Source: Legionella septentrionalis (GTDB lineage: Bacteria > Pseudomonadota > Gammaproteobacteria > Legionellales > Legionellaceae). From it: a DNA stretch of 64,000 nt. The DNA is taken from assembly GCF_003989745.1 (NCBI RefSeq), contig NZ_RZGS01000010.1, positions 1 to 64,000 on the forward strand, written 5' to 3'. Made by a program: the position numbers and the translations under genes. Below the pieces are notes generated by a model. The model was not told the DNA's origin. It did no database searches and saw only the letters and a list, made by a program, of their open reading frames with translations. Shown here piece after piece: positions 9,665 through 21,839 of this stretch; within the stretch, counting starts at the first letter, position 1; the number at the start of each line of letters is the position of its first letter.

Positions 9665-12600
9665 TTGGCTAATCTAGGCAACGAATCGATGAAGAAAACA
9701 CCTGTAATGAGTGATTTGCTAGGCATGCTCAAACAACAAGGCCAAAGTGAAGAATTTGATGCAATTAAAATTGCGTTAGCTTCTCCTGAATTAATTCGTT
9801 CATGGTCTTATGGTGAAGTCAAAAAACCTGAAACCATTAATTACCGCACGTTTAAACCAGAACGCGATGGATTATTTTGCGCCAAAATTTTTGGCCCTAT
9901 CAAAGATTATGAATGCTTATGCGGAAAATATAAGCGTTTAAAACACCGTGGTGTAATTTGTGAAAAGTGTGGTGTTGAGCTTGCGCTGACCAAAGTAAGA
10001 CGTGAGCGCATGGGGCATATTGAATTGGCAAGTCCTGTAGCCCACATTTGGTTTTTAAAATCTCTGCCTTCCCGCATCGGTCTGTTATTGGATATGACTT
10101 TAAGAGATATTGAGCGTGTACTTTACTTTGAAGCATTCGTAGTGGTTGACCCAGGAATGACTGAGCTTGAGCGCGGGCAACTGCTCAATGATGAAGCATA
10201 TCTCGAAGCGATGGAAGAATATGGCGATGAGTTTGACGCACGCATGGGTGCTGAAGCAATCCGTGACTTGTTGCGTCAAATCGATTTGGAAGAGGAAATT
10301 AAATCGCTACGTGAGGAATTGCCGACTACCAATTCTGAGACAAAAATTAAAAAAATCACCAAACGTCTCAAATTACTTGAGGCATTTTATGATTCAGGAA
10401 ATAAACCGGAATGGATGATTATGAATGTCCTTCCTGTTTTGCCACCGGATTTAAGACCTTTGGTTCCTTTGGATGGCGGTCGCTTTGCTACCTCTGATCT
10501 CAATGACTTGTACCGTCGCGTTATTAACCGTAATAATCGTTTGAAACGCCTGTTGGATTTAAATGCTCCGGATATTATTGTCCGTAATGAAAAGCGCATG
10601 CTGCAAGAATCAGTAGATGCTTTATTGGACAATGGTCGCAGGGGTCGTGCCATTACAGGAACGAATAAGCGTCCATTAAAATCTTTGGCTGACATGATCA
10701 AAGGTAAGCAAGGTCGCTTCCGCCAAAACTTATTGGGTAAGCGTGTCGATTATTCAGGCCGTTCGGTTATTGTAGTAGGTCCTACACTACGTTTGCATCA
10801 ATGCGGGTTACCTAAAAAGATGGCTTTGGAATTGTTTAAGCCATTCATATTCAGCAAGCTGGAATTTCGTGGTTTAGCGACTACGATTAAAGCGGCTAAA
10901 AAAATGGTAGAACGTGAAGAGCCCGTGGTTTGGGATATTCTTGAAGACGTAATACGTGAACATCCGATTCTCTTAAACCGTGCTCCAACACTCCACCGTT
11001 TGGGGATTCAGGCATTCGAACCCGTTCTCATCGAAGGCAAGGCAATTCAATTGCACCCGCTGGTGTGTACAGCATACAACGCAGACTTTGATGGTGACCA
11101 AATGGCTGTGCACGTGCCACTGACCATTGAAGCGCAGTTGGAAGCTCGTTCATTAATGATGTCTACCAATAATATCTTGTCGCCAGCAAACGGCGAACCC
11201 ATTATTGTTCCTAGCCAGGATGTGGTACTGGGCTTGTATTATTTAACCCGCGAACGCGTAAATGCTTTAGGCGAAGGTAAAATATTTGCCAATATTCAAG
11301 AAGCACAGAATTTTTATGAAGATGGTTATGTTGATATCCATGCCAAGGTAAAAATTCGCATGCCCGTAGACAAATCGGTTCATCCTTCTGGTTATCAGTT
11401 GGTTGATACCACGGTTGGAAGAGCAATTCTTGCTGACATCCTTCCTAAAGGCATGCCGTTTTCCAACATCAACAAGCCGATGACTAAAAAAGCCATATCC
11501 AGGGTCGTCGATAGCTGTTACCGAAACTTTGGCTTAAAGGAAACCGTCATATTTGCAGACCAATTGATGTATATGGGCTTTAAATATGCCACCCGTGCCG
11601 GTGCATCCATCGGTATTGAAGATATGGAAATTCCGGATGATAAAGCAGATATTATCGAGCAAGCTGACAATGAAGTTCGGGAAATTGAATCACAATATCG
11701 TTCTGGTCTGGTAACCAATGGTGAGCGTTATAACAAAGTCATCGACATTTGGTCGCGTACCAATGAGATGGTCGCCAAATCGATGATGACCAAAATTGCG
11801 ACCGAAGAAGTAGTCAATGCCGAAGGAAAAGCAGTTCGGCAGGATTCATTTAACCCAATCTTTATGATGGCTGACTCAGGAGCGCGGGGTTCGGCGGCCC
11901 AGATCAGACAGTTAGCCGGGATGCGCGGATTGATGGCGGCTCCGGACGGCTCTATTATTGAAACCCCGATTACTGCGAATTTCCGCGAGGGATTAAATGT
12001 ATTCCAGTACTTTATTTCGACCCACGGTGCGCGCAAAGGTCTTGCTGATACAGCATTGAAGACAGCAAACTCCGGTTATTTGACCCGGCGCCTCGTAGAC
12101 GTAGCGCAGGATGTCGTGATTACTGAAGATGATTGCGGTACGGAAAAAGGCATTTTAATGCAGCCGTTAATTGAGGGTGGTGACGTAGTAGAGCCTTTGC
12201 AAGAGCGCGTTTTAGGGCGCGTGGTAGCTACCGACGTGTATGTGCCTCACCAAAGTGAACCCATCGTCACGGCAGGAACATTGCTGGATGAAGAATGGGT
12301 TGAGCGTTTGGAAAAGATAGGTGTTGACCAAGTTTATGTCCGTTCACCTATCACTTGTGAAACGCGTTTTGGCTTGTGTGCTAAATGCTATGGTCGCGAT
12401 TTGGCACGTGGGCATTTGGTAAACACTGGGGAAGCAGTAGGGATTATTGCTGCGCAATCCATTGGTGAACCGGGTACACAGTTAACCATGCGTACTTTCC
12501 ACATTGGAGGTGCTGCATCACGGGCCACTGCTGCTAATAATATCCAAGTTAAAAACAAGGGTATAATCAGGCTGCATAATATTAAGACCGTAACCCATGA

Positions 12601-13918
12601 AAATAATAATTTAGTTGCTGTATCCCGCTCTGGGGAAGTAACCATTGCTGATGAGTTTGGCCGTGAGCGTGAGCGTTACAAGCTGCCATATGGTGCCGTA
12701 TTATCTGTGCGTGATAACTCACCGGTTGAAGCAGGGCAAGTCATTGCCACTTGGGATCCGCACACCCATCCAGTCATTTCAGAAGTGGCCGGAAAATTGA
12801 AGTTCGTCGATTTGATTGAAGGTTTGACCATGAATCGTCAAACCGATGAGCTGACCGGGCTTAGCAACATTGTTGTCATTGATGCCAAACAGCGTGGTAT
12901 CGCCGGGCGTGATTTACGTCCTATGGTTAAGCTGGTATCTGATGAGGGTGATGATATTTTCTTGGCAGGTACCAATGTTCCTGCTCAATACTACCTGCCT
13001 GTTGATGCCATCATCAACTTTGAAGATGGCAGTCGCGTTGGCGTGGGTGATGTTATTGCCCGTATTCCGCAAGAGCGCTCGAAGACCCGTGATATCACCG
13101 GGGGCTTGCCGCGTGTAGCAGACTTGTTTGAAGCCCGCAAGCCAAAAGATTCGGCAGTCATGGCGGAAATATCTGGAATTGTTAGCTTTGGTAAAGAAAC
13201 CAAGGGTAAACGCCGCCTGATCATTACAGGAGCCGATAATCAAATTCATGAAGAATTGATACCAAAATGGCGACATATTTCTGTGTTTGAAGGTGAACAT
13301 GTAGAAAAAGGGGAAATCATTGCCGATGGTCCTCCAAATCCGCATGATATATTACGTCTTTTGGGAGTCGGTGCATTAGCGAATTACATCGTCAATGAAG
13401 TTCAGGATGTGTACAGACTGCAAGGCGTAAAAATTAACGATAAGCACATTGAAACCATCGTGCGGCAAATGTTGCGGAAAAGAACCATTGCATTCGCTGG
13501 CGACTCCAAATTCTTGGTGGGTGAGCAAGTGGAAGAGACGGCTATGCTCCAGGAAAACGATAAACTGGTTGCAGACAATAAAATGCCTGCAGATGGTACG
13601 CCGATACTCCTTGGAATCACTAAAGCTTCATTGGCTACCGAGTCGTTTATTTCAGCGGCGTCATTCCAGGAAACGACACGTGTATTGACTGAAGCGGCGG
13701 TAAGCGGAAAAGTTGACGATTTGCGTGGTCTTAAAGAAAACGTCATGGTGGGACGATTGATTCCAGCAGGTACTGGATATGCTTATCATCAAGGACGTAA
13801 AGCCAAGCGCAGGTCGCTTATGGAACAATCTTCGCACACAGTTACTGCAAGCGATGTTGAGCATGCATTAAGCGAAGCATTGAATGCAGATAATCGCGAT
13901 GAGGGAACAGGGTTCTAA
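9665..13918 (+). CDS. rpoC: DNA-directed RNA polymerase subunit beta'
   Basis: RpoC carries the catalytic magnesium site of RNA polymerase. Visible landmarks are the N-terminal zinc ribbon ([13 protein letters not shown] and CEKCG), the active-site loop NADFDGDQM near residue 475, the trigger-loop region and the second zinc site ([11 protein letters not shown]). From a TTG start the protein is 1417 residues. TTG is chosen because GGAGG lies 7 bases upstream; in-frame ATGs at 9689 and 9710 lack such a site, although the latter (MSDLLG) matches the shorter N-terminus I recall for relatives. The N-terminus is therefore the only doubtful part. Confidence 0.99.
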   Translation: MANLGNESMKKTPVMSDLLGMLKQQGQSEEFDAIKIALASPELIRSWSYGEVKKPETINYRTFKPERDGLFCAKIFGPIKDYECLCGKYKRLKHRGVICEKCGVELALTKVRRERMGHIELASPVAHIWFLKSLPSRIGLLLDMTLRDIERVLYFEAFVVVDPGMTELERGQLLNDEAYLEAMEEYGDEFDARMGAEAIRDLLRQIDLEEEIKSLREELPTTNSETKIKKITKRLKLLEAFYDSGNKPEWMIMNVLPVLPPDLRPLVPLDGGRFATSDLNDLYRRVINRNNRLKRLLDLNAPDIIVRNEKRMLQESVDALLDNGRRGRAITGTNKRPLKSLADMIKGKQGRFRQNLLGKRVDYSGRSVIVVGPTLRLHQCGLPKKMALELFKPFIFSKLEFRGLATTIKAAKKMVEREEPVVWDILEDVIREHPILLNRAPTLHRLGIQAFEPVLIEGKAIQLHPLVCTAYNADFDGDQMAVHVPLTIEAQLEARSLMMSTNNILSPANGEPIIVPSQDVVLGLYYLTRERVNALGEGKIFANIQEAQNFYEDGYVDIHAKVKIRMPVDKSVHPSGYQLVDTTVGRAILADILPKGMPFSNINKPMTKKAISRVVDSCYRNFGLKETVIFADQLMYMGFKYATRAGASIGIEDMEIPDDKADIIEQADNEVREIESQYRSGLVTNGERYNKVIDIWSRTNEMVAKSMMTKIATEEVVNAEGKAVRQDSFNPIFMMADSGARGSAAQIRQLAGMRGLMAAPDGSIIETPITANFREGLNVFQYFISTHGARKGLADTALKTANSGYLTRRLVDVAQDVVITEDDCGTEKGILMQPLIEGGDVVEPLQERVLGRVVATDVYVPHQSEPIVTAGTLLDEEWVERLEKIGVDQVYVRSPITCETRFGLCAKCYGRDLARGHLVNTGEAVGIIAAQSIGEPGTQLTMRTFHIGGAASRATAANNIQVKNKGIIRLHNIKTVTHENNNLVAVSRSGEVTIADEFGRERERYKLPYGAVLSVRDNSPVEAGQVIATWDPHTHPVISEVAGKLKFVDLIEGLTMNRQTDELTGLSNIVVIDAKQRGIAGRDLRPMVKLVSDEGDDIFLAGTNVPAQYYLPVDAIINFEDGSRVGVGDVIARIPQERSKTRDITGGLPRVADLFEARKPKDSAVMAEISGIVSFGKETKGKRRLIITGADNQIHEELIPKWRHISVFEGEHVEKGEIIADGPPNPHDILRLLGVGALANYIVNEVQDVYRLQGVKINDKHIETIVRQMLRKRTIAFAGDSKFLVGEQVEETAMLQENDKLVADNKMPADGTPILLGITKASLATESFISAASFQETTRVLTEAAVSGKVDDLRGLKENVMVGRLIPAGTGYAYHQGRKAKRRSLMEQSSHTVTASDVEHALSEALNADNRDEGTGF

Positions 13919-13962
13919 GATTGATAATTTTGGGAGTTTTTAATTAAATTTTCGTGAGCGGT

Positions 13963-13996
13963 TTTGCTGCCTTACATGCAAATGTCAGGCAGCAAA
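13963..13996 (+). terminator. Hairpin after rpoC
   Basis: TTTGCTGCCT / AGGCAGCAAA pair, with an inner ACAT/ATGT stem and GCAA loop. It lies 45 bases after the rpoC stop and before the rpsL promoter, so it is well placed to end the rpoBC transcript. No T-run follows, so termination would be weak or factor-assisted. Confidence 0.5.
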
Positions 13997-14114
13997 GTAT
14001 CATGTGTATCCATGCAATAAACAGCGAGCTCAAAATTTAGCTTTGCTTTAGCGATTAAGGCAAAGTTGAAACTCAAAATTTAATAATCTGAAACCAGGTG
14101 CATACAGGTTAGGC

Positions 14115-14143
14115 TTGACAAACCGGCTGGAGCTATATAGAAT
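14115..14143 (+). promoter_or_regulatory. Promoter of the rpsL-rpsG-fusA-tuf (str) operon
   Basis: A perfect -35 TTGACA (14115-14120) is followed after 17 bases by TAGAAT (14138-14143), one mismatch from the consensus -10. Transcription would start near 14150, about 50 bases before the rpsL ATG. It is the best promoter seen in the first 30 kb. Confidence 0.75.
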
Positions 14144-14200
14144 CCGGCCTCCTTATGCATACGAAAATAATCTAAAGATAAAGTTCGGAGTTAACAATAA

Positions 14201-14581
14201 ATGGCTACTATTAATCAGCTGGTGAGAAAGCCACGTCGGGATGTTAAAAGAAAAAGTAACGTTCCAGCGTTAGAATCTTGCCCACAACGCAGAGGGGTAT
14301 GTACCCGCGTTTATACAACAACACCTAAAAAGCCTAACTCAGCTATGCGTAAGGTGGCGCGTGTACGGTTAACAAATGGCTATGAAGTAACCTCCTATAT
14401 CGGCGGCGAAGGTCATAACCTTCAAGAGCATTCTGTTGTTCTCATCCGTGGGGGCCGGGTTAAAGACTTGCCTGGTGTGCGCTATCACACGGTTCGCGGT
14501 AGCTTGGATACGTCAGGTGTTAATGATCGTAAACAAGGCCGCTCTAAATATGGAACCAAAAAACCAAAAGATAAGAAATAA
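14201..14581 (+). CDS. rpsL: 30S ribosomal protein S12
   Basis: S12 sits at the decoding centre of the small subunit. The 126-residue basic product has the conserved motifs TTPKKPNSA and [13 protein letters not shown], in which the lysines tied to streptomycin response in E. coli (K43, K88) are wild type. The ATG follows CGGAG. It is the first gene of the str operon; rpsG follows after 21 bases. Confidence 0.98.
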   Translation: MATINQLVRKPRRDVKRKSNVPALESCPQRRGVCTRVYTTTPKKPNSAMRKVARVRLTNGYEVTSYIGGEGHNLQEHSVVLIRGGRVKDLPGVRYHTVRGSLDTSGVNDRKQGRSKYGTKKPKDKK

Positions 14582-14602
14582 TCTTAGATTAGGAATTTAG
14601 AC

Positions 14603-15127
14603 ATGCCAAGAAGAAGAGAAGTCCCCAAAAGAGAAATTTTGCCTGATCCAAAATATCATAGTGAATTGTTGGCAAAATTTATTAACGTTTTAATGATCAG
14701 CGGTAAGAAATCAACTGCTGAAAAAATCATTTATGGTGCCTTATCCATCCTGGAAGAGCGCCTGAAGAAAGTTAAAAAATCGGATGAAGACGAAGGCGAT
14801 GCTGGCAGCAGTTCTGCTACAGGCGTTTTACGTTATTTTGAACAAGCATTGGATAACGTTCGCCCTACCGTTGAAGTTCGTTCACGCCGTGTTGGTGGTG
14901 CAACTTATCAAGTTCCGGTGGAAGTCCGATTGGATCGCAGCATTGCATTAGGTATGCGCTGGATTGTTCAAGCTGCACGTTCACGCGGTGAGAAGGGCAT
15001 GATGTTGCGCCTGGCGGGTGAACTGCTTGATGCATTTGAAAGCAAAGGTTCAGCCGTGAAAAAACGTGAAGAGACCCACAGAATGGCAAAAGCTAACCAA
15101 GCCTTTGCGCATTTCAGATGGAATTAA
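14603..15127 (+). CDS. rpsG: 30S ribosomal protein S7 with extra acidic loop
   Basis: S7 nucleates assembly of the 30S head and represses the str operon in E. coli. The 174-residue product has the usual start ([20 protein letters not shown]), [17 protein letters not shown] and the C-terminal [10 protein letters not shown]. Between the helix around [10 protein letters not shown] and the motif [11 protein letters not shown] it carries roughly 15 extra residues rich in Asp, Ser and Gly ([16 protein letters not shown]). From memory, Coxiella S7 has a longer insertion at the same place, which supports a Legionellales origin. rpsG sits 15 bases before fusA. Confidence 0.98.
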   Translation: MPRRREVPKREILPDPKYHSELLAKFINVLMISGKKSTAEKIIYGALSILEERLKKVKKSDEDEGDAGSSSATGVLRYFEQALDNVRPTVEVRSRRVGGATYQVPVEVRLDRSIALGMRWIVQAARSRGEKGMMLRLAGELLDAFESKGSAVKKREETHRMAKANQAFAHFRWN

Positions 15128-15142
15128 TGAGAGAGGTTATCC

Positions 15143-17230
15143 GTGTCAACTACACCTTTAGAATTATATAGAAATATTGGCATCGCCGCACACGTTGATG
15201 CGGGAAAGACCACCACCACAGAACGCGTTCTTTTTTATACTGGTCGTTCTCATAAGCTGGGTGAAGTGCATGAGGGTGCTGCGACTATGGATTGGATGCC
15301 CCAAGAACAAGAGCGGGGAATCACCATTACATCAGCAGCAACTACTTGCTACTGGTCTGGCATGGATAACCAATTCAAGCGCCATCGCGTTAACATCATT
15401 GATACCCCTGGACACGTTGACTTCATGATTGAGGTAGAGCGTTCTCTACGCGTTTTGGACGGTGCGGTTGTCGTATTCGACTCAGTATCTGGCGTAGAGC
15501 CGCAATCCGAAACCGTGTGGCGGCAAGCAGACAAATATGGTGTGCCACGCATTGTTTTCGTAAATAAAATGGATCGCATGGGTGCTAATTTCATTCGTGT
15601 GGTCAAGCAAATTAAAGAACGTCTGGGCTCTAATCCGGTGGTTGTGCAATTACCTATTGGTGCTGAAGAAACCTTCAAAGGGGTAATTGACCTCGTAAAA
15701 ATGAAAGCAATTCACTGGGATGAAGAAAGCAAGGGTATGAAATTTGAATACCATGAAATCCCTGCTGAATTAAGAGCACAGTGCGAAGAATTGCGTAGTC
15801 AAATAGTTGAAGCTGCTGCCGAAGATTCTGAAGCGTTGATGGAAAAATACCTCGAAGGCGAAGAACTTTCCGAAGAAGAAATTAAGGCTGCATTACGCCG
15901 CAGAACGATCAATAATGAAATCGTCCCCGTTTTTTGTGGCTCTGCCTTCAAAAACAAAGGCGTACAAGCCGTGTTGGACGGCGTGGTTGATTATTTACCT
16001 TCTCCACTCGATATTCCTCCTGTACGGGGTGTTGATGAAGATGGTGAAGAAGCTTTCCGTAAAACATCTTATGATGAGCCTTTTTCGGCATTGGCGTTTA
16101 AAATTGCTACCGATCCATTTGTAGGTACGTTAACTTATTTCCGTGTTTACTCTGGGGTATTGAAGTCAGGTGATACGGTTTATAACCCAGTTAAAGACAA
16201 AAAAGAACGAATTGGCCGCTTGTTGCAAATGCATGCTAACTCTCGCGAAGAAATCAAAGAAGTTAGGGCAGGAGACATAGCCGCAGCCGTTGGATTGAAA
16301 ACAGTAACCACAGGGGACACTTTGTGTGATACTAATTCAATCATCACCTTAGAGCGTATGGACTTTCCAGATCCAGTAATTGCTGTTGCCGTTGAACCTA
16401 AGACAAAAGCTGACCAGGAAAAAATGTCGATTGCATTAGGTAAGCTGGCACAGGAAGACCCTTCGTTCCGAGTGCATACCGATGAAGAGTCAGGACAAAC
16501 AATCATTCAAGGTATGGGTGAATTACACCTTGAAATTATCATCGATAGAATGCGCCGCGAATTTTTGGTTGAAGCAAATGTAGGTAAGCCGCAGGTTGCT
16601 TATCGTGAAACTTTAAAATCCGCTGTGGAACAAGAGGGCAAATTCGTACGTCAGTCAGGCGGTCGTGGTCAATATGGTCACGTTTGGCTTAAAATCGAGC
16701 CTAAGGCGCGTGGTGAAGGTTACGAATTCGTTAATGCAATTGTCGGCGGTGTTATTCCAAAAGAATATATTCCTGCTGTTGATAAAGGTGTACAAGAGCA
16801 ATTGCAAAACGGTGTTATTGCTGGTTATCCAGTGGTAGACGTGAAGGTAACATTGTTTGACGGTTCTTTCCACGAAGTTGACTCAAGTGAAATGGCATTT
16901 AAAATTGCCGGTTCGCAATGTTTCAAACAAGGTGCATTAAAGGCAACCCCTATATTGCTTGAGCCAATTATGAAAGTGGAAGTAGTTACCCCTGAAGATT
17001 ACATGGGTGATGTAATGGGTGACTTAAGCCGCCGCAGAGGTGTATTACAAGGTATGGATGAGTCTCCAGCTGGTCGTGTTATTCGTGCAGAAGTACCACT
17101 TGCTGAGATGTTTGGTTATTCCACTGATTTACGCTCTGCAACCCAAGGACGAGCTACGTATACCATGGAATTTGCTAAGTACGCAGAAGCGCCAGCAAAT
17201 ATTGCTGAAGCGATCATCAAGAAACAATAA
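15143..17230 (+). CDS. fusA: Elongation factor G
   Basis: EF-G is the GTPase that drives ribosomal translocation and, with RRF, recycling. The 695-residue product has G motifs [17 protein letters not shown] and NKMD, then domains II-V, including the domain IV segment [11 protein letters not shown]. The start is GTG, with GAGAGG upstream. The length is typical (E. coli 704). It is followed by tuf after 18 bases. Confidence 0.99.
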   Translation: MSTTPLELYRNIGIAAHVDAGKTTTTERVLFYTGRSHKLGEVHEGAATMDWMPQEQERGITITSAATTCYWSGMDNQFKRHRVNIIDTPGHVDFMIEVERSLRVLDGAVVVFDSVSGVEPQSETVWRQADKYGVPRIVFVNKMDRMGANFIRVVKQIKERLGSNPVVVQLPIGAEETFKGVIDLVKMKAIHWDEESKGMKFEYHEIPAELRAQCEELRSQIVEAAAEDSEALMEKYLEGEELSEEEIKAALRRRTINNEIVPVFCGSAFKNKGVQAVLDGVVDYLPSPLDIPPVRGVDEDGEEAFRKTSYDEPFSALAFKIATDPFVGTLTYFRVYSGVLKSGDTVYNPVKDKKERIGRLLQMHANSREEIKEVRAGDIAAAVGLKTVTTGDTLCDTNSIITLERMDFPDPVIAVAVEPKTKADQEKMSIALGKLAQEDPSFRVHTDEESGQTIIQGMGELHLEIIIDRMRREFLVEANVGKPQVAYRETLKSAVEQEGKFVRQSGGRGQYGHVWLKIEPKARGEGYEFVNAIVGGVIPKEYIPAVDKGVQEQLQNGVIAGYPVVDVKVTLFDGSFHEVDSSEMAFKIAGSQCFKQGALKATPILLEPIMKVEVVTPEDYMGDVMGDLSRRRGVLQGMDESPAGRVIRAEVPLAEMFGYSTDLRSATQGRATYTMEFAKYAEAPANIAEAIIKKQ

Positions 17231-17248
17231 AAGTTAACGAGGTACAAG

Positions 17249-18439
17249 ATGGCGAAGGAAAAGTTTGAACGTACGAAGCCGCACGTGAACGTGGGAACGA
17301 TTGGTCACGTAGACCATGGCAAGACGACACTGACGGCGGCGATCACTACGGTTATGGCGAAGAAATTTGGTGGTACTGCCAAAGCATATGATCAAATTGA
17401 TGCGGCACCGGAAGAGAGAGAGCGTGGTATTACAATTTCTACTGCCCACGTTGAATATGAATCATCCAACCGACACTATGCTCATGTGGATTGCCCTGGA
17501 CACGCGGATTATGTGAAGAACATGATCACTGGTGCGGCGCAGATGGATGGCGCGATTTTGGTTGTATCTGCTGCGGATGGTCCGATGCCACAAACTCGCG
17601 AGCACATTTTGCTGGCTCGTCAGGTAGGGGTACCATACATTGTTGTTTACTTAAACAAAGCAGACATGGTTGACGACGCTGAGTTGCTGGAACTGGTGGA
17701 GATGGAAGTCCGTGATTTGTTGAGCTCATATGAGTTTCCTGGCGATGACATTCCGATTATTGTTGGTTCAGCACTGAAAGCTTTGGAAGGGGATACCAGT
17801 GAAATTGGTGTGCCTTCAGTTGAGAAGCTGGTTGACACGATGGATTCTTACATACCTGAGCCAGTTCGTAACATTGACAAGAGCTTCTTGTTGCCGATTG
17901 AAGACGTATTTTCTATTTCTGGACGTGGTACTGTGGTTACCGGCCGTGTTGAGAGTGGAATTGTCAAAGTTGGTGAAGAAGTTGAGATTGTTGGTATACG
18001 TGACACAGTTAAGACGACTTGTACTGGTGTTGAGATGTTCCGCAAGCTTCTGGATGAAGGTCGAGCTGGGGACAACGTAGGTGTGTTGCTGCGTGGTACG
18101 AAGCGTGATGAAGTTGAGCGTGGCCAGGTATTAGCTAAGCCAGGCACCATCAAGCCACATACGAAGTTTGAAGCGGAAGTTTATGTGTTGTCTAAAGATG
18201 AAGGTGGTCGCCATACACCATTTTTCAATGGTTATCGCCCACAGTTTTACTTTAGGACAACCGACGTAACAGGCACCTGTGATTTACCGGAAGGTATTGA
18301 GATGGTGATGCCAGGTGATAACGTTCAAATGACTGTTAGCTTGCATTCTCCAATTGCTATGGACGAAGGTTTGCGTTTCGCTATCCGCGAAGGTGGCCGT
18401 ACCGTAGGCGCTGGTGTTGTCGCTAAAATTATTGAGTAA
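17249..18439 (+). CDS. tuf: Elongation factor Tu, copy 2 (tufA position)
   Basis: This second EF-Tu gene encodes exactly the same 396 residues as the gene at 785. Over 1191 bases only positions 18397, 18421 and 18436 differ, all silent and all in the last 43 bases. Such identity is normally kept by gene conversion. The gene ends the str operon and is followed after only 6 bases by rpsJ, so str and S10 genes probably form one transcript. The ribosome site is CGAGG. Confidence 0.99.
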   Translation: MAKEKFERTKPHVNVGTIGHVDHGKTTLTAAITTVMAKKFGGTAKAYDQIDAAPEERERGITISTAHVEYESSNRHYAHVDCPGHADYVKNMITGAAQMDGAILVVSAADGPMPQTREHILLARQVGVPYIVVYLNKADMVDDAELLELVEMEVRDLLSSYEFPGDDIPIIVGSALKALEGDTSEIGVPSVEKLVDTMDSYIPEPVRNIDKSFLLPIEDVFSISGRGTVVTGRVESGIVKVGEEVEIVGIRDTVKTTCTGVEMFRKLLDEGRAGDNVGVLLRGTKRDEVERGQVLAKPGTIKPHTKFEAEVYVLSKDEGGRHTPFFNGYRPQFYFRTTDVTGTCDLPEGIEMVMPGDNVQMTVSLHSPIAMDEGLRFAIREGGRTVGAGVVAKIIE

Positions 18440-18445
18440 GAGAAA

Positions 18446-18763
18446 ATGAGCAATAATCAAAACATTAAAATTCGTCTCAAATCATTCGACCACCGAATGA
18501 TTGATGCCTCAACACGTGAAATTGTTGATACTGCCAAGCGTACAGGCGCACAAATTCGTGGTCCTATTCCTCTTCCCATGAAGAAGGAAAAATTTACTGT
18601 GCTCACTTCTCCGCATGTGAATAAAGATGCACGGGATCAATACGAGTTGCGTACCCACAAGCGTTTAGTCGTTATTGTTAATCCAACTGAAAAAACAGTG
18701 GATGCATTAATGAAGCTAGATTTGGCTGCCGGTGTGGATGTTCAAATTAGTCTTGATGATTAG
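18446..18763 (+). CDS. rpsJ: 30S ribosomal protein S10
   Basis: S10 belongs to the 30S head and also serves as NusE in antitermination. The 105-residue product has the family motifs [12 protein letters not shown] and [15 protein letters not shown]. It starts 6 bases after tuf with no room for the S10 leader by which L4 controls this operon in E. coli. Regulation must therefore act from farther upstream or work differently. Confidence 0.98.
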   Translation: MSNNQNIKIRLKSFDHRMIDASTREIVDTAKRTGAQIRGPIPLPMKKEKFTVLTSPHVNKDARDQYELRTHKRLVVIVNPTEKTVDALMKLDLAAGVDVQISLDD

Positions 18764-18798
18764 CTAAGTGGACACAGGATATTTAAAGAGGTGTTAAA

Positions 18799-19452
18799 AT
18801 GACGACGATCGGTTTATTAGGCCGTAAAATCGGTATGACGCGAGTTTTTACAACAGAAGGAAAATCTATTCCTGTGTCTGTAGTGGAAGTTTACGCCAAT
18901 CGCGTTTCACAATTGAAAAATGTCGATGTTGATGGGTATACAGCTGTACAGTTAGTAGCTGGCACAAAAAAAACGAGCCGAGTTAACAAAGCTATGGCAG
19001 GTCACTTTGCAAAGGCACAAGTTGAAGCAGGAGATATGCTGTGCGAGTTCCGCTTGGATGATATTGACCAGTACACACTGGGACAAAGCTTGACTGTTGC
19101 CGATGTATTTAACGAAGGTCAATTCGTAGATGTGTCTGCAATTTCCAAAGGTAAAGGATTTGCCGGTACGGTTAAGCGTCATAACTTCCGCACACAAGAC
19201 GCTACGCATGGTAATTCACGTTCACACCGTGTCCCAGGTTCAATTGGACAAAACCAGACCCCTGGCCGTGTATTCAAAGGCAAAAAGATGGCTGGGCAAA
19301 TGGGTAACAAACGCTGCACCATACAATCGCTGGAAGTAGTAAAAGTTGATAACGAGCGTAATTTGCTTTTAATTAAAGGCGCTATTCCTGGTGCTCCGGG
19401 AGCCCGAGTCGAAGTTAAGCCCGCAACTAAAAAGCAAGTAAGGGGCCAATGA
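18799..19452 (+). CDS. rplC: 50S ribosomal protein L3
   Basis: L3 is an early assembly protein reaching the peptidyl transferase centre. The 217-residue product shows [12 protein letters not shown] at the N-terminus, the [15 protein letters not shown] core and the loop tip segment [22 protein letters not shown]. An AGAGG ribosome site precedes the ATG. Its stop codon overlaps the rplD start region. Confidence 0.98.
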   Translation: MTTIGLLGRKIGMTRVFTTEGKSIPVSVVEVYANRVSQLKNVDVDGYTAVQLVAGTKKTSRVNKAMAGHFAKAQVEAGDMLCEFRLDDIDQYTLGQSLTVADVFNEGQFVDVSAISKGKGFAGTVKRHNFRTQDATHGNSRSHRVPGSIGQNQTPGRVFKGKKMAGQMGNKRCTIQSLEVVKVDNERNLLLIKGAIPGAPGARVEVKPATKKQVRGQ

Positions 19453-20057
19453 TGCAATTAGAAACAAGAGATACAAACGCAAAGTTTGACGTTAGTGAGG
19501 CAATATTTGCCTATGACTACAATGAAAGTTTGGTTCACCAAGCTGTTGTAACGTTCATGAATAATGCACGTAGTGGTAATAGTGCGCAAAAAACCCGTTC
19601 AGAAGTTCGTGGCGGCGGTAAAAAACCTTGGAATCAAAAAGGCACTGGCCGCGCTCGTGCCGGGACGATCCGCAGCCCTTTGTGGCGTAGTGGTGGTGTT
19701 ACCTTCGCTTCCAAAAAGCGTGATTATTCACAGAAATTAAACCGCAAAATGTATAAGCGTGCCATGCGCAGTATCCTTTCTGAGCTGCAGCGTACAGAAA
19801 ATTTAATAGTGGTTAGCGATTTTCAGTGCCCTTCATTGAAAACTAAAGATTTTATGCAAAAAATGAAGGAACTTAATTTAGAAAATGCGTTAATTGTCAT
19901 GGATGAAATCGGTGAAAATGAATACTTGGCTTCACGTAATCTCATTCAATATGAAGTATGTGATGTTGTCGGATTAGATCCGGTAAACTTACTGCGCTTT
20001 GAAAAGGTTTTAATTACTAAAGATGCCATCAAGAAATTAGAGGAGCAGTTACAATGA
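19452..20057 (+). CDS. rplD: 50S ribosomal protein L4
   Basis: L4 lines the nascent-peptide tunnel and in E. coli also represses the S10 operon. The 201-residue product has [19 protein letters not shown], the tunnel-loop signature of L4. Two adjacent ATGs (19449, 19452) are possible; 19452 is preferred because AGGGG then sits 6 bases upstream and the length equals E. coli L4. The start overlaps the end of rplC and the stop overlaps rplW, so coupling is tight. Confidence 0.97.
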   Translation: MQLETRDTNAKFDVSEAIFAYDYNESLVHQAVVTFMNNARSGNSAQKTRSEVRGGGKKPWNQKGTGRARAGTIRSPLWRSGGVTFASKKRDYSQKLNRKMYKRAMRSILSELQRTENLIVVSDFQCPSLKTKDFMQKMKELNLENALIVMDEIGENEYLASRNLIQYEVCDVVGLDPVNLLRFEKVLITKDAIKKLEEQLQ

Positions 20058-20350
20058 ATGCTGAACGATTAATGATGGTTCTAAGAGAGCCGCATACCTC
20101 TGAGAAAACAACTGTTATGGCTGAGCATTTTAAGCAGTTTACTTTTAAAGTGCTTAAAAATGCTACTAAGAATGAAATTAAACAAGCTGTTGAACATATT
20201 TTTAACGTAAAAGTTAAAAACGTATCTGTGGTGAATGTGAAAGGCAAACAAAAACGCTTCAGACAGATGCTCGGTAAGCGTAGTGACTGGAAAAAAGCGT
20301 TTGTTACTTTACAGTCAGGCTACGATATCGACTTCAGCGTAACAGAATAA
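20054..20350 (+). CDS. rplW: 50S ribosomal protein L23
   Basis: L23 lies at the tunnel exit and docks trigger factor and SRP. The 98-residue product begins [18 protein letters not shown] and carries [17 protein letters not shown] and the C-terminal [11 protein letters not shown]. The ATG overlaps the rplD stop by four bases (ATGA). Confidence 0.97.
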   Translation: MNAERLMMVLREPHTSEKTTVMAEHFKQFTFKVLKNATKNEIKQAVEHIFNVKVKNVSVVNVKGKQKRFRQMLGKRSDWKKAFVTLQSGYDIDFSVTE

Positions 20351-20363
20351 AAGGCAGATTAAG

Positions 20364-21191
20364 ATGGCATTATTAAAATCAAAACCTACGTCACCTGGAA
20401 AGCGCAGTGAGCTGCGGGTTGTTCACCATCATATCCATAAAGGCAAACCGCACGCAGCATTGACAGAAAAGCTGAATAAAACCGGTGGGCGCAACAACCA
20501 AGGTCGAATTACGGTACGCCATATTGGCGGCGGTATTCGCGGACAATACCGTTTAATCGACTTTAAGCGCAATAAAGATGGGATTGAAGCCAAGGTTGAA
20601 CGAATAGAATATGATCCAAATCGTTCTGCATTAATTGCTTTAGTTGTTTACAAAGATGGCGAACGGCGGTACATTATTGCCCCATCCCATTTGAAGCAAG
20701 GGGATGTGATTGTAAGTGGGGATGATTCTCCGATCAGCAATGGAAATTGCCTGCCTTTAAAAAATATTCCGGTAGGTACAACCATTCACTGTGTTGAACT
20801 CAAGCCTGGCAAAGGTGCACAAATGTTACGCAGTGCTGGTTGCAGTGGACAGATCGTTGCAAAAGAAGGTGCTTACGCAACTATTAAACTTCGCTCTGGC
20901 GAAATGAGGAAAGTTCTAATTGCTTGTCGCGCTACTGTTGGTGAAGTAAGCAATAGTGAACACAGTCTTCGCTCTTTGGGTAAAGCCGGCGCAAAGAGAT
21001 GGCGTGGTGTACGACCGACCGTCCGTGGTGTTGCAATGAACCCAGTTGACCATCCTCATGGAGGTGGTGAGGGAAGAACTTCTGGTGGCCGTCATCCTGT
21101 GACTCCTTGGGGTGTACCAACCAAAGGTTATAAAACAAGAAGTAATAAACGGACTGACAAGTTTATTGTAAGAAGACGCAAGAAAAAATAA
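20364..21191 (+). CDS. rplB: 50S ribosomal protein L2
   Basis: L2 is a universal protein near the peptidyl transferase centre. The 275-residue product contains the conserved [16 protein letters not shown], the zinc/rRNA segment [21 protein letters not shown] and the basic C-terminus. This matches the bacterial length. The histidine of HPHGGGEG, needed for activity in E. coli L2, is kept. Confidence 0.98.
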   Translation: MALLKSKPTSPGKRSELRVVHHHIHKGKPHAALTEKLNKTGGRNNQGRITVRHIGGGIRGQYRLIDFKRNKDGIEAKVERIEYDPNRSALIALVVYKDGERRYIIAPSHLKQGDVIVSGDDSPISNGNCLPLKNIPVGTTIHCVELKPGKGAQMLRSAGCSGQIVAKEGAYATIKLRSGEMRKVLIACRATVGEVSNSEHSLRSLGKAGAKRWRGVRPTVRGVAMNPVDHPHGGGEGRTSGGRHPVTPWGVPTKGYKTRSNKRTDKFIVRRRKKK

Positions 21192-21211
21192 TTCGTTAAG
21201 AGGATATAAAA

Positions 21212-21490
21212 GTGGCACGTTCTGTTAGAAAAGGTCCATTTGTTGATCATCACCTGCTTACCAAAGTGGAGGCGGCTGTTGAGTCTAAATCTAAAAAGCC
21301 GATTAAGACTTGGTCAAGACGTTCTACAATCATTCCAGAAATGATTGATTTAACCATAGCCGTCCATAACGGCAAAGATCATGTTCCTGTGTTCATTACG
21401 GATAACATGGTTGGTCATAAGTTAGGCGAATTTGCCATGACTCGCACATTCAAGGGCCATGCTGGTGACAGAAAGGCCAAAGGTAAGTAA
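21212..21490 (+). CDS. rpsS: 30S ribosomal protein S19
   Basis: S19 sits in the 30S head and contacts S13 and the A-site finger. The 92-residue product has [26 protein letters not shown] and [14 protein letters not shown]. It starts at GTG after an AGAGGA site and has exactly the E. coli length. Confidence 0.97.
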   Translation: MARSVRKGPFVDHHLLTKVEAAVESKSKKPIKTWSRRSTIIPEMIDLTIAVHNGKDHVPVFITDNMVGHKLGEFAMTRTFKGHAGDRKAKGK

Positions 21491-21501
21491 AGAGGGCAAT
21501 G

Positions 21502-21837
21502 ATGGAAGTTACAGCTAGATTAAAAAATGCACCATTATCTGCTCAGAAAGGCAGATTGGTTGCTGACATGATTCGTAATATGAACGTTTCAGGGGCAGTG
21601 GAAGTACTAAGGTTTACCCCTAAAAAAGGGGCGCAGTTAATGCTGAAATTATTAGAATCTGCTATTGCTAATGCAGAAAATAATAATGGCGCGGATATTG
21701 ACGAACTGAAAGTAGGTATGGTGTGCGTAGACGAAGGGGTTACATTAAAACGTATTAGCCCTCGTGCAAAAGGCCGCGCAAATCGTATAAGCAAGCGTAC
21801 TTGCCACATCACCATTAAAGTGTCTGACGAGGAATAG
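21502..21837 (+). CDS. rplV: 50S ribosomal protein L22
   Basis: L22 lines the exit tunnel. The 111-residue product shows [16 protein letters not shown], a long basic hairpin and the C-terminal [19 protein letters not shown]. Two adjacent ATGs exist (21499 and 21502); the second has AGAGGG at a better distance and is used. The neighbours are rpsS (12 bases before) and rpsC (2 bases after). Confidence 0.97.
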   Translation: MEVTARLKNAPLSAQKGRLVADMIRNMNVSGAVEVLRFTPKKGAQLMLKLLESAIANAENNNGADIDELKVGMVCVDEGVTLKRISPRAKGRANRISKRTCHITIKVSDEE

Positions 21838-21839
21838 CA

